NCBI RefSeq assembly: GCF_001907675.1
Contig: NZ_MPNT01000014.1
Location: 102,677-166,676 of the forward strand
DNA length: 64,000 nt
Direction of reading: 5' to 3'
From: Mycobacterium paraffinicum
GTDB taxonomy: Bacteria > Actinomycetota > Actinomycetes > Mycobacteriales > Mycobacteriaceae
The stretch's first letter is position 1. Each line of letters starts with the position of its first letter. A program made the translations under genes and the position numbers. Below are positions 57,117 through 64,000 of this stretch, piece after piece. Below the pieces are notes generated by a model. It was given only the letters and a program-made list of their open reading frames with translations, ran no database searches and had not been told where the DNA came from.

Positions 57117-60100
57117 TTATCGGGTCTCGATCGAAGGCAGGCGCGGCACCTGAATGCCCAGCTTGGTCAAGGCTTCGACATATCGGACGACGTTGGCGAG
57201 CTTGACTTCTTCGTAGCCGCGCACGATATCTGGGGCGCTGGCGGCCTCGACGGCGGTCGGGTAACTGTCTGCAGTCAGGCCCTCGGTGAGCACATTGATC
57301 ATGGCCTCGTAGTGATCGATCAAGCCGCGCTCCAAGCGCCGCATCGTGGTGTGTCCGAAGGGGTCCAGCGCGCGACCGCGCAGGAACCGGCCTTTGGCCA
57401 ACAGCCGCAGCGCAAAGTGGGTACGAGGTCCGAATCCGATTTTGCTCTTCACGCCCCACGCCTTGAGCATCGGCGGGTGCAGCTTGAAGGTCACATTGCG
57501 TGCACCCGGGACCTGGTCTGACACGGCATCACGAAAGGCCGGATCGGTCAGCTGGCGAGCCACCTCGTATTCGTCCTTGTACGCCAAGAGCTTGAAGAAG
57601 TAACCGATGACGGCTTCGGAAAGCTCGGTCCGGTCGGTTACGTCACGCTCGGCGCGCCAAGTGCGTTCGGCCAGCGCAACCAGTCGGCGTGCGGTCCGAC
57701 GTCCCTGGTAGGCGACAAGGTCTGCGCAGCGACGCTTCAAAACCTCAGCGGGGCTGCCGGTCAACGACGATTCAGAAACAATGCGCTCAACGAAAGCGGA
57801 GTGATCGTTGGATGCGGTGAGCGGCTTGGCGGTGACAGCGGCGAAGGCGGCGGGGTCACCGACCGCGACCCGGCCCCACCGGAAGGCCGATAAATTGGCC
57901 GTGACAGCAACGCCGTTGATGCGGATGGCCTCTTCGATCGCGGCAGCTGGAATGGGAAGGGCCGCAAGCTGGTAGGCGGCCCCGACAAGGAGAAAGTTCG
58001 CCACTGTGCTGTCGTGGAAGAGCCGCTGGGCTGCACTGAGCGCATCGAACGAAACTAGCGCCCGTGTGCAGACGTCCAATCGGGATAGCAGGTCGGCCGT
58101 ATCGGGGTAGGTCACGGAGGGGTCGTAGACCATGGCCCCGGTGGGTGTCTTGCTGGTCGACGCTATTGCCACTGTGCGCTCGGGGCCCGCATAGCCGATG
58201 TTTTTGGCGTCGACAGCGGTCAAGAGGTCAAAGGCGAGCAGACAGTCTGCGGATTGCGAGCCGACTCGGTTCGAGGAGTCGACGGGTCGAGTGCTCAGCC
58301 GGAGGTGGGAAGTGACCGGGCCCGCTTTTTGGCTGAGCCCGGTCTGGTCGAGCCCCTCGGCGTGCAAACCGCTGCGCAAGGCCGCCATTGCGAGAGTTTG
58401 GTTCACGGTGACGATGCCTGTACCGCCGATGCCGGCGAGAAACACGTTGAACGTGTCCGCCACGGTGGGCAGGGTGGGCTCGTCAACGCGTGGTGGCGAT
58501 GGAACGTCTGGCGGCTTGCCGTGGCCATTGTTAGTCGGCAGCTCCACCGTGACGAACGAGGGGCAGTTGCCATCCAGGCATGAGTAGTCGGTATTGCAGG
58601 TGGTCTGGTCGATGCGCGTCTTGCGTCCGAGTTCAGTGTCGACCGGCTGCACCGACAGGCAGTTGCTTTTGACGCCGCAATCTCCACAGCCTTCGCATAC
58701 CGCCTCGTTGATCACGACACGTGTGGTCCGCGCGGGTAGCTTCCCTCGTTTACGCTTACGCCGGGCATCGGCGGCGCACTGTTGGTCGTAGATCAGAACC
58801 GTCACGCCCTTGGTGTCGCGTAGCGCGCGTTGGGCTTCATCGAGCCGATCGCGGTGCCACAGCTGGGTGTGGGGGGCGAAGGACGCGCCGCGATGGCGTT
58901 GAGGTTCGTCGGCGCAGACAATGATGCGCGTTGCGCCGTCGGCGATCAGCTTGTGGGTGAGTGCGGGTACCGATAGACCGCCTTCGACCTCTTGAGCGCC
59001 CGTCATGGCGACGGCGGAGTTGTACAGGATCTTGTAGGTGATATTCACCCCGGCGGCGACGCACGCCTGAACGGCAAGCTGCCCCGAGTGAAAATAGGTT
59101 CCGTCGCCGACGTTCTGGAAGATGTGATCGACGTCGGTGAATGGTGACTGCCCGATCCACTGGGCGCCTTCGCCGCCCATCTGCGTGAGGCCGGTGACCG
59201 CGGAGTCGACGCGAGTCGACATGGTAACCAGTGTGTGGCAACCGATTCCGCCAGCGGCCAATGAACCGGGAGGAACGGCGGTGGAGCGGTTATGCGGACA
59301 GCCAGAACAGAAGTACGCCGTGCGGCTGGCGGGCAACACGGTCAGTTGCAGCGATGGACGAGTCGGTGCGAGATTGGCGATGCGGTCCTTCACCACGGTC
59401 CGCAGCGGGGCGATCAGGCGTGCGGCGGTGAGTTCACCATCGGCCGGCATCAGTCGCTGTCCGTCGAGTCCGCGCTTGCCGATGACCTCAGGTGCCGAAC
59501 GGCCGAAAAGTGCTTCTTTGACCTGGCTTTCGACGAATCCGGTCTTGTCTTCGACGACCAACACCTGCTCGACGTTGCGAGCGAGACGACGAACCTTTCC
59601 TGCATCGAGGGGGTATGGCATGCCGACGCGCATGACGCGGATTCCTTTATCGCACAGATCGCGTTCGGTGAGGCCCAATGTAGTCAGCGCCTCACGAGTC
59701 GCGTCGTAGGCCGAACCCACTGCAATGATGCCGAGCCAAGCGTCGCCGGGGTCGATCTCGATTCGGTCGATGTCGTTGGCCGCGGTGAAGGCTTCCACCA
59801 TGGCCCACCGGGGACCATACAGATCGGCCTCGGCCAGCACGCTGTCCGGTGGTGCTTTCAGGACCCGTTGGCGATACGTCCACGGACGCCCCTCCCAGTG
59901 CAACGTTGGAATCGCGATGTCGAAGTCGGAGAAATCGCGGTCGAGGGTCCACAACCCGTCGGCGATATCTGCGACCAATTTCATCGCGGAGAAGCATCCC
60001 GATATCCGGGACAGCGCGACCCCATACATACCGAAGGCGACGATTTCATTGGCGTTGCGCGGAAAAAAGATTGGCATCGACAGCGCCGCCAAGCTGCGTT

Positions 60101-60596
60101 CGCTGGCTGCGGGCACACTCGATGACTTCGCAGCCGGATCGTCTCCGACAAGGGCCAGCGCGCCGCCACCGGGGTGCGCACCGTACATCGCCGCGTGGCG
60201 CAGCGCGTCACTCGCCCGATCGAGTCCAGGCCCCTTCCCATACCAGACGCCGATAACACCGTCGTGCGTCCTCGTACCTTCGGGAAGTTCCATTTGACTG
60301 CCCCATACCGCGGTGGCGGCCAATTCTTCGTTCACCGCCGGCCGGAGCCTGACGTCGTGATCGGTGCGCAGCGCTGGGATTCCGGCCAGCAACTGGTCTA
60401 AACCCGCCAGTGGGCTGCCTTGATACCCGGAAACGAACGTCGCCACGCGACGTCCCGCGCGGAGATCGCGTTCGTGTTGTTCGACCAACAGCCTGGCGAT
60501 GGCTTGAACGCCCGTCAGCAGAACGGGGCCCGAGCCAGGTTGGTACCGAGCCGCAAGCACGTTGGGTGAAGCCGATCCAACGCTGGTCTCGGTCAT
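57117..60596 (-). CDS. one-chain indolepyruvate:ferredoxin oxidoreductase
   Basis: Giant fused 2-oxoacid:ferredoxin oxidoreductase of 1,159 residues that decarboxylates aryl or branched 2-oxoacids to acyl-CoA and reduces ferredoxin. It starts with a pyruvate-oxidoreductase-like alpha part (FVSGYQGSPLAGLD; NEELAATAVWGSQ). A TPP-binding part follows (GGIGCHTLV; MGGEGAQWIG). A cysteine cluster CEGCGDCGVKSNC plus CLDGNC holds the Fe-S centre, and a gamma-like domain (AGIGGTGIVTVNQ) ends the protein. ATG at 60594-60596 is used; another at 60623 lies inside an operator-like repeat. It is divergent from an AsnC regulator and probably controlled by it. Confidence 0.9.
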   Translation of the reverse strand: MTETSVGSASPNVLAARYQPGSGPVLLTGVQAIARLLVEQHERDLRAGRRVATFVSGYQGSPLAGLDQLLAGIPALRTDHDVRLRPAVNEELAATAVWGSQMELPEGTRTHDGVIGVWYGKGPGLDRASDALRHAAMYGAHPGGGALALVGDDPAAKSSSVPAASERSLAALSMPIFFPRNANEIVAFGMYGVALSRISGCFSAMKLVADIADGLWTLDRDFSDFDIAIPTLHWEGRPWTYRQRVLKAPPDSVLAEADLYGPRWAMVEAFTAANDIDRIEIDPGDAWLGIIAVGSAYDATREALTTLGLTERDLCDKGIRVMRVGMPYPLDAGKVRRLARNVEQVLVVEDKTGFVESQVKEALFGRSAPEVIGKRGLDGQRLMPADGELTAARLIAPLRTVVKDRIANLAPTRPSLQLTVLPASRTAYFCSGCPHNRSTAVPPGSLAAGGIGCHTLVTMSTRVDSAVTGLTQMGGEGAQWIGQSPFTDVDHIFQNVGDGTYFHSGQLAVQACVAAGVNITYKILYNSAVAMTGAQEVEGGLSVPALTHKLIADGATRIIVCADEPQRHRGASFAPHTQLWHRDRLDEAQRALRDTKGVTVLIYDQQCAADARRKRKRGKLPARTTRVVINEAVCEGCGDCGVKSNCLSVQPVDTELGRKTRIDQTTCNTDYSCLDGNCPSFVTVELPTNNGHGKPPDVPSPPRVDEPTLPTVADTFNVFLAGIGGTGIVTVNQTLAMAALRSGLHAEGLDQTGLSQKAGPVTSHLRLSTRPVDSSNRVGSQSADCLLAFDLLTAVDAKNIGYAGPERTVAIASTSKTPTGAMVYDPSVTYPDTADLLSRLDVCTRALVSFDALSAAQRLFHDSTVANFLLVGAAYQLAALPIPAAAIEEAIRINGVAVTANLSAFRWGRVAVGDPAAFAAVTAKPLTASNDHSAFVERIVSESSLTGSPAEVLKRRCADLVAYQGRRTARRLVALAERTWRAERDVTDRTELSEAVIGYFFKLLAYKDEYEVARQLTDPAFRDAVSDQVPGARNVTFKLHPPMLKAWGVKSKIGFGPRTHFALRLLAKGRFLRGRALDPFGHTTMRRLERGLIDHYEAMINVLTEGLTADSYPTAVEAASAPDIVRGYEEVKLANVVRYVEALTKLGIQVPRLPSIETR

Positions 60597-60622
60597 GACC
60601 CGATCACCGCCTTTACGTAGCA

Positions 60623-60686
60623 TTGCGAGGCCGCAACTGATTCATACGTGTCTCCAAGCGTTGCGATGCGCAACCAGATGCGCAAC
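60623..60686. promoter_or_regulatory. cluster of TTGCG/CGCAA inverted repeats, candidate AsnC/Lrp operators
   Basis: Two dyads share the same arms: TTGCG-N4-CGCAA at 60623-60636 and GTTGCG-atg-CGCAAC at 60660-60674. A further CGCAAC half-site lies at 60681-60686. All are in the gap between the divergent oxidoreductase and AsnC genes, which suits cooperative Lrp-type binding. Confidence 0.6.
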
Positions 60687-60752
60687 TAGTACATTGACAA
60701 CTGAGCGCGCAGGTTAGATATGCATCCTTGCTCGACTTCGGAGGTGACAGAA

Positions 60753-61274
60753 GTGATCAGTCTCGACCAACTCGACGTCAGACTTCTCGATGTGCTTTCG
60801 CGCGACGCCCGCGCCGGCGTCGTCGAAATCGCAACCGAACTTGGCATCGCGCGCAACACTGTCCAAGCTCGGCGGCGCCGGCTAGAAGACTCAGGCATAC
60901 TCACCGGATTTCGTCCGTCGCTTGACCTGGCGCAGGCCGGTGTCACCACCCAGGCGTTTATTGGACTAGAAGTTCAGCAAGGGCGGCTCGCCGAGATCGT
61001 TGCCGCATTGGCTCGCATTCCGTACGTGCTGGAAGTACATGCCACCACAGGCCGAGAAGATCTGTTGGTGCGTGCCGCAACGGTCAGCGAGGCTGGCCTA
61101 CAGCAATTGATCGAACAGATCGTGGCTGTCGACGGCGTCGTGCATTCCACCACGACCCTGGCCCTGACCACACCGTTGCCGTACCGGGTGATGCCGCTGC
61201 TCAAGGAGATGACACGGGATGCGGGCTGGGGAAGATCAACGCCCGCAATTGATCCCAGCGGTGAGCTCGCGTGA
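60753..61274 (+). CDS. Lrp/AsnC-family transcriptional regulator
   Basis: Regulator of 173 residues. It has an N-terminal winged HTH (LDQLDVRLLDVLSRDARAGV, then ELGIARNTVQARRRRLEDSG) and a C-terminal RAM/AsnC ligand domain (FIGLEVQQGRLAEIVAAL; GREDLLVRAA). Such proteins usually sense amino acids. GTG at 60753 is preferred over ATG 60720 because a strong GGAGGT site lies seven bases before it. It is divergent from the indolepyruvate oxidoreductase, so it probably responds to aromatic or branched amino acids and controls that gene. Confidence 0.9.
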   Translation: MISLDQLDVRLLDVLSRDARAGVVEIATELGIARNTVQARRRRLEDSGILTGFRPSLDLAQAGVTTQAFIGLEVQQGRLAEIVAALARIPYVLEVHATTGREDLLVRAATVSEAGLQQLIEQIVAVDGVVHSTTTLALTTPLPYRVMPLLKEMTRDAGWGRSTPAIDPSGELA

Positions 61275-61540
61275 TGTTGCCGTGGTCCGTTTTCCAGCTG
61301 CGTCTGTGCCTCGCCGAACGCAGTGCAGCCGTAGAGGTCTCGTAGCCGGCGACGCCGCGATTGCTCCCCGGCGCGTAGGCATATGAACGCCTTTGACGCA
61401 GCACAAAACGGCGTCACGCAACGTCTCATCGGTCAAAGTTGGCAATGACCTCCCACGGGCGTGCTAGCTACCGCCGCGCCACCTGGGCGTATCGCCGAGC
61501 GCTCGACGCTGCACTTACTAGTCGCGGCACCGATATCGGG
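61275..61540. other. convergent intergenic region; no gene seen
   Basis: About 266 bases between the 3' ends of the AsnC and IclR genes. A minus-strand frame at 61236-61445 opens with PTLTDETLRDAVLCCVKGVHM, which looks protein-like but matches nothing I know. No clear terminator hairpin was found. Confidence 0.3.
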
Positions 61541-62308
61541 TCACCGGGGTGCCCCGACGATCAGCTTGCTCAGGTGGTTGGATTCGCGCAGGAGTAATTG
61601 GCCGAGGCCGCCTCGGCGGTCGTCGCCGAAGCGTTGTTCGATGCCGGTGATGGTCAGTGCCCCGATCGGGGACCTGCTTGCGTCGAACACTGCGGCAGCC
61701 ATCCCCCATGAACCAGGCACCACCAGTCCCGGATTGGTGGCCCAGCCCCGCCTGCGCGTTTCGGCAATCCCGGCCCGGACCGCCGCGGTGCTGTGCGCTT
61801 GACCCCACCGGGTGACCAGGTCGACGCGATCGAGATACGTCTGGATGTAATCGTCGCTCAGATAAGCCAACACGGCTAAACCTGCGGACACGACACCGAG
61901 AGGAAACCGAGCGCCTTCGTGAAGTACATGCGACCGGATGGGGAAATCGCCATCTTCTTGGAGCATGACGACGGTGTGGTCGCCGCGGCGCAGTGAGAAG
62001 AACGCGCTCTCGCCGGTCTCGATCGCCAGCCGATGCACACACTGGACGGCCTTCTCTGTCACATCGAACCGGGGAGCGGCCGCCGCGCCCAGGATGTAAA
62101 CCTCGGGGCCCAGATACCACCTGCCGGACCGCTGATCCCGATCTACCAATCCCTGAGCGTGTAGGGCCTGTAGCAATCGGTGCGCCGACGGACGCGGAAC
62201 GCCGCTATGGCGGGCGACATCGGTCGTCGACGCCCCTACGACGCCACGCTCGGCGATCACACGCAGCACCGCCGCGACCCGGTTGACGACGCCCGTCGAT
62301 TCACCCAA
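61541..62308 (-). CDS. IclR-family transcriptional regulator
   Basis: Regulator of 255 residues with an N-terminal winged HTH (NRVAAVLRVIAERGVVGAS, then ARHSGVPRPSAHRLLQALHAQGLV) and a C-terminal GAF-like effector domain (RGDHTVVMLQEDGDFPIRS; GARFPLGVVSAGLAVLA). The start is a TTG at 62306-62308, well supported by GGGAGGT eight bases upstream. It is divergent from a CoA-transferase/thiolase operon, and two matching palindromes lie between, one near each start. IclR proteins often control aromatic or acyl-CoA catabolism, as PcaR does. Confidence 0.9.
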   Translation of the reverse strand: MGESTGVVNRVAAVLRVIAERGVVGASTTDVARHSGVPRPSAHRLLQALHAQGLVDRDQRSGRWYLGPEVYILGAAAAPRFDVTEKAVQCVHRLAIETGESAFFSLRRGDHTVVMLQEDGDFPIRSHVLHEGARFPLGVVSAGLAVLAYLSDDYIQTYLDRVDLVTRWGQAHSTAAVRAGIAETRRRGWATNPGLVVPGSWGMAAAVFDASRSPIGALTITGIEQRFGDDRRGGLGQLLLRESNHLSKLIVGAPR

Positions 62309-62329
62309 CTGACCAGACCTCCCGACTAC

Positions 62330-62445
62330 GTCCGTTATTCGGACACCAATCCCGAGATATTTCCAGCATCTGATCGCTACCGACGATTAACTTGCCTGAA
62401 GTACAGCGTATGTGCACAGTGGAGGCGTCGTCCGTTAAACGGACG
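62330..62445. promoter_or_regulatory. two matching 15-bp palindromes, candidate IclR operators
   Basis: GTCCGTTATTCGGAC at 62330-62344 and GTCCGTTAAACGGAC at 62430-62444 differ at two central positions and lie exactly 100 bases apart. The second extends to perfect 8-bp arms at 62429-62445. One is about 22 bases before the IclR start, the other about 23 before the CoA-transferase start. Confidence 0.75.
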
Positions 62446-62467
62446 GCCTCTCACTGGGAGGTAGTAA

Positions 62468-63169
62468 TTGAAGCTCCGCAGTAGCGCCGCCGACGCGGTC
62501 GAGGATCTTCTGTGCGACGGCATGACGATCGCGGTTGGCGGGTTCGGATTATGTGGCATACCGCAAGCCCTTATCGAGGCCGTGCGTGACAGCGGCGTCA
62601 GGGATCTGACGGTCGTCTCGAACAACCTCGGTGTCGACGGCAAGGGTCTTGGCCTGCTCCTCGAGGGCAACCGGATCGCCAAAGTCATTGCGTCCTACGT
62701 GGGCGAGAACAAGTTGTTCGCCGCGCAGTATCTCGATGGCCTGCTCGATGTGGAGTTCTGCCCTCAGGGAACGCTGGCCGAGCGGATGCGCGCCGGCGGC
62801 GCGGGCATCGCGGGTTTCTACACCCGCACCGGCGTGGGAACCCCAGTGGCCGAGGGCAAGGCCACCGCGGTCTTCGACGACAAGCAGTACATCCTTGAGC
62901 GCGGCATCGTCGCCGACCTGTCGCTGGTACACGCGAAGACAGCCGACGCTGAGGGAAACCTGCGTTACCGCCTTACCGCTCGCAACTTCAACCCCCTCGT
63001 CGCGACCTGCGGCCGTGTCTGCGTGGCCGAGGTCGAAGAGGTCGCCGACGGGTTCCTGCACCCCGACGACGTGATGACCCCTGGCATCTATGTTGACCGG
63101 TTTGTCGAAGTGACGGCACCGGGATTCATCGAACAGCGAGTGATCCGGCCTCATCCGGCGGAGGTGTGA
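62468..63169 (+). CDS. 3-oxoacid CoA-transferase subunit A
   Basis: Alpha subunit, 233 residues, of a type I CoA-transferase that moves CoA from succinyl-CoA to a 3-oxoacid such as acetoacetate or 3-oxoadipate. Features are [37 protein letters not shown], the [12 protein letters not shown] segment, [17 protein letters not shown] and FYTRTGVGT. The start is TTG at 62468 with GGGAGG upstream. It is followed after one base by the beta subunit. It is equally like ScoA and PcaI, so the exact substrate is open. Confidence 0.92.
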   Translation: MKLRSSAADAVEDLLCDGMTIAVGGFGLCGIPQALIEAVRDSGVRDLTVVSNNLGVDGKGLGLLLEGNRIAKVIASYVGENKLFAAQYLDGLLDVEFCPQGTLAERMRAGGAGIAGFYTRTGVGTPVAEGKATAVFDDKQYILERGIVADLSLVHAKTADAEGNLRYRLTARNFNPLVATCGRVCVAEVEEVADGFLHPDDVMTPGIYVDRFVEVTAPGFIEQRVIRPHPAEV

Positions 63170-63170
63170 G

Positions 63171-63833
63171 ATGGCGTGGACACGCGACGAGATGGCCCAG
63201 TTGGCGGCGCGCGAACTGACCGACGGCGACTACGTCAACCTGGGCATCGGCATCCCGACACTGGTGGCCAACTACATCCCCACCGACACGCGCGTCATGT
63301 TGCACAGCGAAAACGGCCTGTTAGGGATGGGGCCCTTCCCCTACGACGAGGACGTCGACGCTGATCTCATCAACGCCGGCAAACAGACCGTGACGGCCGT
63401 GGGCGGCGCCTCGTTTTTCGACTCGGCACAAAGCTTCGCAATGATCCGCGGCGGCCACATCGACATCGCCATCCTCGGAGCCCTACAGGTATCACGCACC
63501 GGTGACCTGGCCAACTGGATGGTACCCGGAAAACTCGTCAAGGGCATGGGCGGGGCCATGGACCTCGTGGCCGGAACCCGCCGAGTTGTGGTGCTGACCG
63601 AACACGTCGCCAAGGACGGATCACCAAAGGTCTTGCAGCGCTGCAGTCTTCCACTCACCGGTGTCGGCGTGGTCGACCGCGTCATCTCCGACCTGGCCCT
63701 GATGGACCTTATCGACGGCCAGATCCTGGTGCGTCGATTAGCACCAACGGTCACCCTCGATAACGTCCGCGCAGCCACTGGCGCACCAATTATCGACGCG
63801 CGCAATGATTCCCAACTCGGCCTACCTCGATGA
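63171..63833 (+). CDS. 3-oxoacid CoA-transferase subunit B
   Basis: Beta subunit of 220 residues. It holds the catalytic glutamate in [12 protein letters not shown] (about residue 46), to which CoA becomes bound. [19 protein letters not shown] at the N-terminus and [16 protein letters not shown] in the middle are family hallmarks. ATG at 63171 has GGAGG in the end of the alpha gene. It acts as a heteromer with the upstream subunit. A thiolase follows 34 bases later, which fits conversion of an oxoacid to its CoA ester and then cleavage. Confidence 0.93.
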   Translation: MAWTRDEMAQLAARELTDGDYVNLGIGIPTLVANYIPTDTRVMLHSENGLLGMGPFPYDEDVDADLINAGKQTVTAVGGASFFDSAQSFAMIRGGHIDIAILGALQVSRTGDLANWMVPGKLVKGMGGAMDLVAGTRRVVVLTEHVAKDGSPKVLQRCSLPLTGVGVVDRVISDLALMDLIDGQILVRRLAPTVTLDNVRAATGAPIIDARNDSQLGLPR

Positions 63834-63867
63834 CAGACCCACGATGCAAGACGAAAGGAATTCACCA

Positions 63868-64000
63868 ATGGCATCGGTGATCGTTGCTGGAGCGCGCACG
63901 CCGATCGGCAAGTTGATGGGTTCGCTGAAGGATTTTTCGGCCAGCGATTTGGGTGCGATTGCGATTGCCGGAGCGTTGGAGAAGGCCAACGTTCCCGCCT
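63868..64000 (+). CDS. acetyl-CoA acetyltransferase/thiolase, N-terminal part (cut by window edge)
   Basis: Forty-four residues are visible, beginning [20 protein letters not shown]. This is the N-terminus of type II thiolases, close to mycobacterial FadA4 as I recall it. The active-site cysteine lies beyond the window. ATG at 63868 has AAAGGA upstream. With the CoA-transferase genes it would complete acetoacetate (or 3-oxoadipate) conversion to acetyl-CoA units. Confidence 0.85.
   Translation, partial: MASVIVAGARTPIGKLMGSLKDFSASDLGAIAIAGALEKANVPA

Overview
The window is high-GC, densely coded DNA from a mycobacterium, most likely a slow-growing non-tuberculous species. The evidence is a PPE protein with a PE-like partner, RpfB, and two gene blocks whose content and order I recognise from Mycobacterium tuberculosis: pks16-ispE-ksgA-rpfB-tatD-metG (1-6572) and pabB-rsmI-pmt-arcA-alkB-Rv0999-like-Rv0998-like (39410-47551). 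These blocks are a conserved backbone. The DNA between and after them is accessory.

Layout. (1) 1-6572: acyl-activating enzyme Pks16 (cut by the window edge), isoprenoid, ribosome-maturation and resuscitation genes, and MetRS. (2) 6589-13407: a DUF1772 membrane protein with an orphan operator-like palindrome, a small PAS protein, a BcsB-like surface protein, two TetR regulators and a PE-like/PPE pair. (3) 13452-37013: a large exopolysaccharide locus. It has an RmlC-like epimerase, a polyprenyl-phosphate sugar-1-phosphate transferase, a Wzx-type flippase, three glycosyltransferases, a nucleotide-sugar epimerase, a ugd-uxs pair that makes UDP-glucuronate and UDP-xylose, a TylF-type methyltransferase, a GMC oxidoreductase, an aldo/keto reductase, a Wzy-type polymerase, a Wzz/BY-kinase-like co-polymerase with a degenerate P-loop, two paralogous glycosidase-like lipoproteins, an FkbM methyltransferase and a GAF-GGDEF-EAL protein for cyclic di-GMP turnover. 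(4) 37260-39349: an FAD oxidoreductase coupled to an ECF41 sigma factor. (5) 39410-47551: backbone. (6) 47797-50774: a WecG/TagA/CpsF glycosyltransferase facing a heptose operon (hddA-gmhA-gmhB). (7) 50962-57030: a decaying stretch with a frameshifted methyltransferase, a cytochrome P450 and a TetR gene that both lost their 5' ends at one junction, and a dehydrogenase remnant. (8) 57117-64000: a one-chain indolepyruvate:ferredoxin oxidoreductase with a divergent AsnC regulator, then an IclR regulator facing a CoA-transferase/thiolase operon that runs off the window.

How the genes fit together. Region 3 encodes nearly every step of a Wzx/Wzy-dependent polysaccharide pathway: lipid-linked initiation, sugar-nucleotide supply, glycosyl transfer, flipping, polymerisation, length control and modification. 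It also has secreted lipoproteins that could process the product and a c-di-GMP enzyme that could control it. This is the strongest candidate in the window for a poorly described system. The catabolic end (region 8) looks suited to aromatic 2-oxoacid and acetoacetate-type acyl-CoA breakdown, with clear palindromic operators between each divergent gene pair.

Functions were assigned by reading motifs and from recall of family sequences, with no database search. Start codons are often uncertain (many GTG/TTG), and the alternatives are stated.
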